A stretch of DNA of 64,000 bases from Nocardia cyriacigeorgica (GTDB lineage: Bacteria > Actinomycetota > Actinomycetes > Mycobacteriales > Mycobacteriaceae): positions 52,440 through 116,439 of the forward strand of contig NZ_JAAGVC010000012.1 in the NCBI RefSeq assembly GCF_010858045.1. The letters run 5' to 3'. The notes beneath the pieces were generated by a model. That model was not told the DNA's origin, did not search any database, and was given only the letters and a program-made list of their open reading frames with translations. Both the position numbers and the translations under genes were made by a program. Below are positions 55,378 to 64,000 of this stretch, in pieces (within the stretch, counting starts at the first letter, position 1; each line of letters opens with the position of its first letter).

Positions 55378-55557
55378 TCAGTAGTTGCGGCCCGGCGGGT
55401 ACTCGGAGAAGAACTGCTGCAACAGCGGCGTCGCGACATCGAGCCCGTGCTTGGCGAGGCCGAGGGCGGCGTTGCCGAGGTTGATGACGACGAAACCGAT
55501 GAGGTCGCGGTTCTGTTCGGCCAGGTCGCGGAGTGGTTCGATGATGTTGGTGAACAT
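55378..55557 (-). CDS. 59-residue leaderless amphipathic protein
   Basis: Begins MFTNIIEPLRDLAEQ and ends SEYPPGRNY, with a predicted helix-rich middle (LIGFVVINLGNAALGLAKHGLDVATPLLQQFF). No signal peptide and no charge-free membrane helix, so amphipathic. GAAGGA lies eight bases upstream of ATG 55557, a good ribosome binding site. Small leaderless proteins of this length (such as PorH/PorA) are known in mycolic-acid bacteria, but I do not see a match. Divergent from argG across a 231-bp intergenic region with an ARG box. Confidence 0.5.
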   Translation of the reverse strand: MFTNIIEPLRDLAEQNRDLIGFVVINLGNAALGLAKHGLDVATPLLQQFFSEYPPGRNY

Positions 55558-55679
55558 TGTGTCGGTCCTTCGGCATGGATGCGCATGGACACGGCCTACA
55601 TTTCCACAGCGGCGAGGCGGGGCCAAGGCTCTTCGGGCAGAATCTGCGCAGGCAGCGGCCATCGCAACCCCGGTTGTGA

Positions 55680-55707
55680 ATGAGATTGCATCATCATGCA
55701 TAATCAT
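55680..55707. promoter_or_regulatory. ARG box (ArgR operator) of argGH
   Basis: The core TTGCATCATCATGCAT (55686-55701) is a good palindrome and matches the argC operator in 24 of 28 positions. The same CATAAT -10-like element is embedded. It lies 81 bases before the argG ATG, so this transcript has a leader, unlike argC. Confidence 0.88.
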
Positions 55708-55788
55708 TTGAGGCGCGAGCCGAACCGGCGACCAGCATGCTGCCCCGAGCAGCCGCGCAGACCCACACAGACTTAGGAGCACCAGATC

Positions 55789-56991
55789 ATGTCCGATCGC
55801 GTCGTACTCGCCTACTCCGGTGGGCTGGACACCTCCGTGGCCATCAGCTGGATCGGCAAGGAGACCGGCGCCGAGGTCGTGGCCGTGGCCATCGACCTGG
55901 GGCAGGGCGGCGAGGACATGAACGTGGTGCGCCAGCGCGCCCTCGACTGCGGCGCCGTCGAGGCCATCGTGGTCGACGCCCGCGACGAGTTCGCCGACGA
56001 CTACTGCCTGCCCACCATCCAGGCCAACGCGCTCTACATGGGCCGCTACCCGCTGGTGTCGGCGATCAGCCGCCCGCTCATCGTCAAGCATCTGGTGGAG
56101 GCGGCCAAGTTCCACGGCGCGAGCACCGTCGCGCACGGCTGCACCGGTAAGGGCAACGACCAGGTGCGTTTCGAGGTCGGCATCGGCGCGCTGGCGCCGG
56201 ACCTGAACGTCATCGCGCCGGTCCGCGACTACGCCTGGACCCGGGAGAAGGCGATCGCGTTCGCCGAGGAGAACGCGCTGCCGATCAACGTCACCAAGAA
56301 GTCGCCGTTCTCCATCGACCAGAACGTGTGGGGTCGTGCCGTCGAGACCGGCTTCCTCGAGGATCTGTGGAACGCGCCGACCAAGGACGTCTACGACTAC
56401 ACCTCCGACCCGACGGTCAACTTCGAGGCCCCCGACGAGCTGATCGTCACCTTCGAACGCGGTGTGCCGGTCGCCATCGACGGCCGCCAGGTCAGCGTGC
56501 TCGAGGCCATCGTCGAGCTGAACAAGCGGGCGGGCCGCCAGGGCGTCGGCCGCCTCGACATGGTCGAGGACCGGCTCGTCGGCATCAAGAGCCGCGAGAT
56601 CTACGAGGCGCCGGGCGCCATCGCCCTGATCGCCGCGCACCAGGAGCTGGAAGCGGTCACCATCGAGCGCGAGCTGGGCCGCTACAAGCGGCAGGTCGAG
56701 CAGCGCTGGGGCGAGCTGGTCTACGACGGCCTGTGGTTCTCCCCACTCAAGCGCGCGCTCGACGCCTTCGTCGGCGAGACCCAGGAGCACGTCTCCGGTG
56801 ATATCCGGATGGTGCTGCACGGCGGCAACGTCGTCGTCAACGGCCGCCGCAGCGAGCAGTCGCTCTACGACTTCAACCTGGCCACCTACGACGAGGGCGA
56901 TACCTTCGATCAGTCGCTGGCCAAGGGCTTCGTGCAGATCCACGGCCTGTCGTCCAAGGTGGCCGCGCGCCGCGATCTCAACCAGAAGTAG
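55789..56991 (+). CDS. argG: Argininosuccinate synthase
   Basis: 400 residues; ATP-dependent joining of citrulline and aspartate. The PP-loop [15 protein letters not shown] is at 8-22, with the [13 protein letters not shown] substrate loop. ATG 55789 is 81 bases after an ARG box. Start of the second arginine operon; separated from argR by about 6.5 kb. A hairpin at 57006-57043 follows. Confidence 0.97.
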   Translation: MSDRVVLAYSGGLDTSVAISWIGKETGAEVVAVAIDLGQGGEDMNVVRQRALDCGAVEAIVVDARDEFADDYCLPTIQANALYMGRYPLVSAISRPLIVKHLVEAAKFHGASTVAHGCTGKGNDQVRFEVGIGALAPDLNVIAPVRDYAWTREKAIAFAEENALPINVTKKSPFSIDQNVWGRAVETGFLEDLWNAPTKDVYDYTSDPTVNFEAPDELIVTFERGVPVAIDGRQVSVLEAIVELNKRAGRQGVGRLDMVEDRLVGIKSREIYEAPGAIALIAAHQELEAVTIERELGRYKRQVEQRWGELVYDGLWFSPLKRALDAFVGETQEHVSGDIRMVLHGGNVVVNGRRSEQSLYDFNLATYDEGDTFDQSLAKGFVQIHGLSSKVAARRDLNQK

Positions 56992-58608
<1,617 letters not shown>

Positions 58609-58733
58609 ATCCCGTTCGACAGCACTGCTCGCGGTGCGCGCGGCGGCTCATTGCTCGCCTGGCCGACAGCCGCTGTGCCCGAACGGTTTCGTGGCCCGGG
58701 GGAGGGGAGCGGGTCGTTCGCTAGTCTGCGGCC

Positions 58734-59057
58734 ATGACCTTCCTCTTCCTTGCGCTGGCGATCGTGTCCGAGATCTCGGCGACGGTCTCGCTCAAACTGT
58801 CCGAGGGCTTCACCAAGCTGGTTCCGTCCGTGGTGGTCGTCATCGGGTACGGCGCGGCCTTCGCATTCCTGTCGCAAGCCCTGAAGCGGGGGATGGCGGT
58901 CGGTGTGGCCTACGGGATCTGGTCGGCTGTCGGGGTGGCGGCGGTAGCCGTCATCGGGGCGCTGTTCCTGGACGAGCGGCTGAGTCTGGTGCAGGTCGGA
59001 GGGATCGTGCTGGTGATCCTCGGCGTTGTGGCGCTGGAATTGGGTGGGGTGCACTGA
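58734..59057 (+). CDS. Small multidrug resistance (SMR/EmrE-like) transporter
   Basis: 107 residues with four membrane helices. The essential Glu13 lies in helix 1 (IVSEISATVSLKLSEGF), and YGIWSAVG is the conserved helix-3 motif. A homodimeric proton-coupled exporter of cationic drugs in the Mmr/EmrE group. A single gene, so no hetero-pair partner. Confidence 0.92.
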   Translation: MTFLFLALAIVSEISATVSLKLSEGFTKLVPSVVVVIGYGAAFAFLSQALKRGMAVGVAYGIWSAVGVAAVAVIGALFLDERLSLVQVGGIVLVILGVVALELGGVH

Positions 59058-59322
59058 GTTTCGGTTTCCGCGGGGCTTCGGTTTCCGCGAGCCGAATCAG
59101 GGCACCCAGCATTGTAAAAAATCTGCCTACGTAGATATGCGCATCACACTATGTTGCACACAGTTAGCCGGAATGAACCCGCCAGCTAGCCCCCGAAGCG
59201 TGCAAGGACGGGGAAGGGTCCCGGCCGTCCACCGCGACCGGCACCGATACGCTCCGCAGCACCGCGCCCACTCGTAGCATGGGCGCCCGGACGGACCCCG
59301 CGACGCAGCGAAGGAGTGCGCG
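59058..59322. other. Intergenic region upstream of the PucR-type regulator
   Basis: 265 bp. It contains a locally AT-rich run (about 59111-59160) with a TTGTAA and a CTACGTAG palindrome that could hold the promoter of the regulator at 59323. No gene is recognised. Confidence 0.4.
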
Positions 59323-60495
59323 ATGCAGCCACACATCTCCGGTACCGCGCTGGCGATGCTGCACGATCGGGCGATCGCGGTGGTGGACCGGTTCGCCGCC
59401 GAGCTGCCGCTCTACGAGGGACTGCCGCAATCGTTGATCGAAGGCGATTTCCTGCACGGTTCGCGCTTGAACGTGGAGCTGTTCTTCGCCTACCTGCGCA
59501 CCGGGCGGCTGCCCGACGAATCCGACACCGAGGAGATCGTGAATCTGGCGGTCGCGCGGGTGCGGGATGGGGCGCCGCTTGCGGAGGTGCTGAACAATTA
59601 CCGGATCGGCGCGTCCGTGCTGCGTTCGCAGCTGGCGGAGTCGGGCTCGGCCGAGGATGTCGAGATCCTGCGGGAGGTCACCGAACCGCTGATTCAGTAT
59701 CTGCTGACGGTGACCGGCCGGATCGCGGTGGCCGCCGCCGACGGTGCCCACGATCCCGGGTGGGAACAGCGGGAACGCTCGCGCGTGGTGGCCGACGCGT
59801 TGCTCGCCGGCACCGATCCGGGGGAGTGGCTGCCCGGTTCGCCGACGCCGATCGGCACGGCGTTTCACATCGTGGTGTTCCGGGTCGGTGACGGTGATCC
59901 GGCCGCGTTGACCGAGCTGCGCAATGCCATCGACGCGGCCGCGGGTTCATTCGTGCGGATGGACCGTCGCGGATGGACGGCGTTGCTGCCGTGGGACCCC
60001 GCCGTCGATGTGGAGGTGCCGTCGTCGCTGTCGGACCTCGTGCCGAAGTTCGCCGCACGCACCGATTGCGGATGGTGGGCAGGTGTCGCTCGGGCGGGCA
60101 CCAGAGCCGAGATCCCGGCGGCGTTCGCGCAGGCTCGGGTGCTCGCCGAGGTCGGCCGCTGCCTGGAGCGACCGCAGCGGGTGTGCCTGCTGCGGGAGTT
60201 GCCCTTGGAATACACGCTGGCGCGCAGCGGTGCGGCGCGCGCCGACCTCGCCGCGGTGCTGAACCCGCTCGACGACCAGCCGCAACTGGCGCAGACCCTC
60301 GAGCTCTACCTCGACACCGATTTCAATCAACTCGCCACCGCGCGAGCGCTCTACGTGCACCGCAATACGGTCACCTACCGGCTCTCCCGCATCCACGAAC
60401 TCACCGGGTTCGACCCGGCCTCGACCGCAGGCGCGGTGCAGCTGGCCGCCGCACGGATGGCCCGTCGCATCCACAGCGGCCACTTCACCGGATGA
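59323..60495 (+). CDS. PucR/CdaR-type transcriptional regulator
   Basis: 390 residues. The N-terminal part is a helical sensor-like region (about 20-140), the middle is a GGDEF-like degenerate domain of the CdaR type (about 175-290), and the C-terminal PucR helix-turn-helix (about 325-385) is LYLDTDFNQLATARALYVHRNTVTYRLSRIHELTGFDP. ATG 59323. Followed by a strong terminator. The neighbour acyl-CoA synthetase gene, downstream of the terminator, is a possible target. Confidence 0.88.
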   Translation: MQPHISGTALAMLHDRAIAVVDRFAAELPLYEGLPQSLIEGDFLHGSRLNVELFFAYLRTGRLPDESDTEEIVNLAVARVRDGAPLAEVLNNYRIGASVLRSQLAESGSAEDVEILREVTEPLIQYLLTVTGRIAVAAADGAHDPGWEQRERSRVVADALLAGTDPGEWLPGSPTPIGTAFHIVVFRVGDGDPAALTELRNAIDAAAGSFVRMDRRGWTALLPWDPAVDVEVPSSLSDLVPKFAARTDCGWWAGVARAGTRAEIPAAFAQARVLAEVGRCLERPQRVCLLRELPLEYTLARSGAARADLAAVLNPLDDQPQLAQTLELYLDTDFNQLATARALYVHRNTVTYRLSRIHELTGFDPASTAGAVQLAAARMARRIHSGHFTG

Positions 60496-60500
60496 CCCCA

Positions 60501-60536
60501 CCGCATCCGATTGGTCGTATGCCCAATCGGATGCGG
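60501..60536 (+). terminator. Terminator after the PucR-type regulator
   Basis: A perfect 14-bp stem (ccgcatccgattgg / ccaatcggatgcgg) with an 8-base loop, followed by cggtttt. Five bases after the stop. Confidence 0.85.
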
Positions 60537-60626
60537 CGGTTTTCGAGTGATTGTCAATTGTCGCCGCACCCCGCGCTGCGTTGTGCTGAGTGGGTTCCCC
60601 GACCGGCGAGACGAGAGACCCCTGCG

Positions 60627-62240
60627 ATGAAACGTTTGACCAGCGCCGTGCGGGCCGCTGCGGTGGCAGGCCGTCAGGTGGCGGTGCTCCAGCGGGCCGG
60701 GATCATCGATGTGCGCCATCCGCTGCGGATGGCGCGCACCGCCAAGGCCGTGCGCGAACTCGGTCCGATCGCCGGAGGGGTGCGATCGGCGGCGCGGACG
60801 ACGCCGGACCGGGTGGCCCTGGTGGATGCGGCCGGTGCGATCGGTTACGGCGAACTCGACCGCTGGACCGACGCGATCGCCGCTCATTGGCTCGCCCGCG
60901 GTATCAGCACCGACAGCGTCGTCGCCGCACTCGGTCGCGATGATCGCGATCTGGTCGCCACCATGATCGCCGTCGCCAAGATCGGTGCGCGGCTGGTGTT
61001 GATGAATACCGGGTTCAGCGGCGCCCAGCTGGCGGAGGTCGCCGAACGGGAAGCGGTCACCGCCGTCGTCGGCTCCGGCGAGTTCGCCGATGTGGTGGCG
61101 GCGCTCCCGGATTCGGTGACCAGCCTCGACCTCGCGGCGCCGCCGGCCGGGGACGAGACGGTGACCGCACCGCCGGTCCCGGCCCGCGCCGGTGAATTCG
61201 TGCTGCTCACCGGCGGCACCACCGGGACGCCGAAGGGTGCGCCGCGCACCGTCAGGTCACCGCTGGCCGCAGCGCAATTCCTGGACCGGGTGCCGTGGCG
61301 CCGGGGTGCAACGATGCTGCTGTGCGCCCCGCTGTTCCACGGCACCGCGCTCTCGCAATTCATTCTCGCGCTCAATCTCGGCTGCACGATCGTGCTGCAC
61401 GGCCGGTTCGATGCGCGGCGGGCGGTCGAGCAGATCGAACGGCACCGGTGCGACGGCGTGGTGCTGGTGCCGACCATGCTGCGGCGCATTCTCGACCTGG
61501 GTCCCGGCGAGCTGGCGAGGTTCGACACCGGTTCGGTGCGCGTCATCTTCACCGCAGGTGCCGCGCTGGCGCCTGCGCTCGGAAATCAGGCCATCGCGGT
61601 CTTCGGGCCGGTGATCTACAACTTCTACGGGTGCACCGAGACCGGCACCGCGACGATCGCCACGCCCGAGGATTGGCTCGCCGCCCCCGGCACGGTGGGC
61701 AAACCTCCGGTCGGCATCAGGGTCGCCCTCTACGACGAGCACGGGACCCGCATCGAGGGGCCAGGGCGGGTCGGCACCGTGTATGTCGGCAACGCCATCG
61801 CCTTCGCCGGGTACTCCGGCGGCGGGTCGAAGAAGACGATCGACGGCCTGATGAGTACCGGTGACCTGGGTCATTTCGACAGCGAGGGCAGGCTGTTCAT
61901 CGACGGCCGCGACGACGACATGATCGTCTCCGGCGGCGAGAACGTCTTCCCCGGTGAGATCGAAGACCTGCTGTACGCGCATCCGGCGATCGCGGAGGCC
62001 GCGGTGATCGGGGTCGAGGACGCGGAGTTCGGTCAGCGGCTCGCGGCGTTCATCGTCCGGACCGGCGAGCTCGACGAGGCCGGCGTGCGTGCCTATGTGA
62101 AGGCGAACTCCGCGCGGTTCAAGGTGCCGCGGGACGTCGTATTCGTGGACGAGATCCCACGGACCACCACCGGTAAGACCGACCGGCGCGCGTTGGCCGG
62201 GATCGACAAGGCCCAACCCCCGGCCGCGACCGACGCATGA
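60627..62240 (+). CDS. Acyl-CoA synthetase (AMP-binding, FadD-like)
   Basis: 537 residues. The ATP loop LLTGGTTGTPKG, YGCTETG (A5), STGDLG (A7) and C-terminal catalytic Lys in RTTTGK are all present, with GGENVFPGEIED (A8). It should adenylate and thioesterify a fatty or aromatic acid; the substrate is unknown. ATG 60627. It is convergent with idi. Its neighbour downstream of idi begins an Rv1683-like bifunctional lipase/synthetase. Confidence 0.9.
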   Translation: MKRLTSAVRAAAVAGRQVAVLQRAGIIDVRHPLRMARTAKAVRELGPIAGGVRSAARTTPDRVALVDAAGAIGYGELDRWTDAIAAHWLARGISTDSVVAALGRDDRDLVATMIAVAKIGARLVLMNTGFSGAQLAEVAEREAVTAVVGSGEFADVVAALPDSVTSLDLAAPPAGDETVTAPPVPARAGEFVLLTGGTTGTPKGAPRTVRSPLAAAQFLDRVPWRRGATMLLCAPLFHGTALSQFILALNLGCTIVLHGRFDARRAVEQIERHRCDGVVLVPTMLRRILDLGPGELARFDTGSVRVIFTAGAALAPALGNQAIAVFGPVIYNFYGCTETGTATIATPEDWLAAPGTVGKPPVGIRVALYDEHGTRIEGPGRVGTVYVGNAIAFAGYSGGGSKKTIDGLMSTGDLGHFDSEGRLFIDGRDDDMIVSGGENVFPGEIEDLLYAHPAIAEAAVIGVEDAEFGQRLAAFIVRTGELDEAGVRAYVKANSARFKVPRDVVFVDEIPRTTTGKTDRRALAGIDKAQPPAATDA

Positions 62241-62262
62241 TGACGCCCGCCGCGGAAGCCGA

Positions 62263-62820
62263 TCAGCCGGCGGTACCCGAGCCTGTCGCGATCTCGAGGA
62301 CCCCACCCAGCCACGGGCTGTAGTTGTCCGGGTCCGCCGCGAGCGCGATCCTGAGTTCCTCGGGGTCGACCCAGGCGTAATCGGCGACCTCGGCGGGATG
62401 CGGATGCGGTGTGCTGTCGAGGTGGCCGACCAGCACGTGATCCCATTCGTGCTCGACCCGCCCGGTGGCCGGGTCCTCGGCCTGGTAGCGGAACACGCCG
62501 GTCTCGCGGAGTTCGGCGCGCACCCCCATCTCCTCGATCAGCCGCACGCTCGCCGCCTCGGTGACCGAGCCACCCGGTGCGGGATGCCCGCAGCAGGTAT
62601 TGGACCAGCGGCCGGGGAACCGGGTCTTGATGTGCGCGCGCTGTTGCAGCAGCACGCGTCCGGAGCGATCGAACAGCAGGACCGAGAACGCACGGTGCAA
62701 CATGCCCGGCGCCCGGTGCGCCTGCGCCACCTGGCACGCGCCGACCGCGCGCCCGGCATCGTCGACCAGCTCGACGTCCATGGTCTCGCGGTCGATCCGC
62801 TGAGCGAGGGTTTCGGTCAC
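62263..62820 (-). CDS. idi: Isopentenyl-diphosphate delta-isomerase, type I
   Basis: 185 residues, Nudix fold. Catalytic Cys77 is in NTCCGHP, Glu125 in VEHEW, and the Nudix-like helix GSVTEAASVRLIEEMGV is intact. Interconverts IPP and DMAPP for isoprenoids. GTG 62820 preferred; ATG 62781 would remove 13 residues. Single gene. Confidence 0.95.
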   Translation of the reverse strand: MTETLAQRIDRETMDVELVDDAGRAVGACQVAQAHRAPGMLHRAFSVLLFDRSGRVLLQQRAHIKTRFPGRWSNTCCGHPAPGGSVTEAASVRLIEEMGVRAELRETGVFRYQAEDPATGRVEHEWDHVLVGHLDSTPHPHPAEVADYAWVDPEELRIALAADPDNYSPWLGGVLEIATGSGTAG

Positions 62821-62982
62821 CAACCCACCATATCGTCGGCATTTGCGCCGTCCTTGCGCGCGGCGGTCCATCATGGAACACGTCACAGCGGACACATGAT
62901 CGAGGCGCGGTATGGGAAGCTCGTTCGAACACATCGGGGTGTGTGATGGGCGTCACGTTTCAGGGTAGGGCTGGGAGCGGAT

Positions 62983-64000
62983 CGTGAAGTTGAGTGTGCA
63001 AGAGATGGCCGGATCGGTGCAGCGGCTGATGGCGACTGCGCAGAACGGTCTGGAGGTGATCCGTTTCGGCGGGCTGAGTCATGATGTGGAGTCCTCGCCG
63101 TTCGAGGTGGTCGAGCGACGCCGCATGTACCGGCTGCGCCATTACTTCCCCGACGACACCACGCCGGGGCGTCCGGTGGCGGTACTGGTGCCGCCGCTGA
63201 TGGTCAATGCCGACATCTGGGACGTGAATGCGGAAGGCGGCGCCGTCGGCATTCTGCACAACGCCGGAATCGATTGCTGGGTGGTCGATTTCGGTTCGCC
63301 GGCGATCGAGGAGGGCGGCTGGGAACGTGATCTCGCCGATCACGTTCTCGCGGTGGACAGCGCCATCGACACCGTCTGCGAGGCCACCGGATCCGGCGTG
63401 CACCTGATGGGTTATTCGCAGGGTGGCATGTTCGCCTACCAGACCACCGCCTTCCGCTACGGCAAGGGCGTGTCCAGCATCGTGACCTTCGGCAGCCCGG
63501 TCGACATCGTCGCGGGCATGCCGTTCGGCCTGCCCTACGGCCTGGCCTCCGATGTGGCCGATTTCCTGGCCGACCACGTGGTGACCCGGCTGCCGATCAC
63601 CGATTCGATGGTGCGCATCGGCTTCCAGATGCTCGATCCGGTGAAGACCGCGAAATCGCGGATCGACTTCCTGCGCCAGCTGCACGACCGGGAGGCGCTG
63701 CTGCCCAAGGAACGTCAGCGCCGGTTCCTCAACAGCGACGGCTGGGTCGGCTACGCGGGCCCGGCGGCGGCGGATCTGCTCAAGCAGTTCGTCGCGCACA
63801 ATCGGATGATGCTGGGCGGATTCGTCATCCGCGATCAGCCGATCTCGCTCGCGGAACTGAAATGCCCGATCCTGGCCTTCGTCGGCGAGGTCGACGATAT
63901 CGGCCAGCCCGCCGCCGTGCGCGGCATCGTCCGGGCCGCACCGAACGCCGAGGTGTACGAGGCGACCCTGCTGGCCGGGCATTTCGGGCTGGTCGCGGGC
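62983..64000 (+). CDS. Rv1683-like lipase/PHA-synthase-type hydrolase domain, 5' part (runs off the window)
   Basis: The first 339 codons, open at the window end. GTG 62983 follows a GGGAGCGG site. The alpha/beta-hydrolase domain has its nucleophile Ser145 in MGYSQGGMFAY and the later FVGEVDDIG acid region and AGHFGLV with the catalytic His. This matches the N-terminal half of Rv1683, a bifunctional lipase/long-chain acyl-CoA synthetase of about 1000 residues linked to triacylglycerol metabolism. Whether the synthetase half follows cannot be seen here. Confidence 0.85.

Overview
The window is high-GC actinobacterial chromosome, most likely from Nocardia or a close mycolic-acid-containing relative. 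The case rests on gene order matching the mycobacterial/nocardial uvrA - infC-rpmI-rplT - TrmH-family methyltransferase - pheST - argCJBDFRGH segment, on DosR/DosS proteins very close to the mycobacterial pair, on an Rv1683-like lipase/acyl-CoA synthetase start at the right edge, and on frequent GTG and TTG starts. I see no rRNA, tRNA, CRISPR array, insertion sequence or phage module.

Layout. 1-8.7 kb holds a HelD-type RNA polymerase motor, a PAS-PAS-GGDEF diguanylate cyclase, a stand-alone ketosynthase, and a dormancy module: dosS, a ribosome hibernation factor (HPF) gene and dosR, in which the HPF gene lies between the two regulators on the opposite strand behind a DosR-box-like sequence. 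8.7-13 kb has uvrA, an esterase, and two tandem, related 31-residue peptide genes closed by a strong terminator. 13-23 kb is translation core: DUF1844, DinB-like, infC (apparent AUC start, hairpin-rich leader), rpmI, rplT, TrmH-like methyltransferase, a TetR/MFS efflux pair, pheS and pheT. 23-43 kb is a mixed region: hydrolases, a lipoprotein, an AraC-type regulator, an antibiotic kinase, a large Ser/Thr kinase fused to an RDD domain and a beta-propeller, PEP carboxylase, a TetR/flavin monooxygenase pair with twin operators, a WYL regulator, a reductase-like/YCII/ECF-sigma operon and a cation/proton antiporter. 43-58.6 kb is arginine biosynthesis: argCJBDFR is one overlapping operon and argGH a second, separated by about 6.5 kb of unrelated genes. 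That insert begins with a decayed DUF5753/DUF397 pair and contains a HEPN-like protein, a GYD protein, a DedA protein, a two-component system, a serine hydrolase and a 59-residue peptide gene. 58.7-64 kb carries an SMR pump, a PucR-type regulator, an acyl-CoA synthetase, idi and the 5' part of the Rv1683-like gene.

How it works together. Both arginine operons carry a nearly identical ARG box (24 of 28 bases), so ArgR from the first operon probably controls both halves even though they are split. DosS-DosR probably switches on the hibernation factor between them, linking oxygen/NO sensing to ribosome storage. Several regulator/target pairs have visible operators in their shared intergenic regions. 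The small-peptide genes (12.8-13.0 kb and 55.4-55.6 kb) are the least explained elements and the best candidates for something undescribed.
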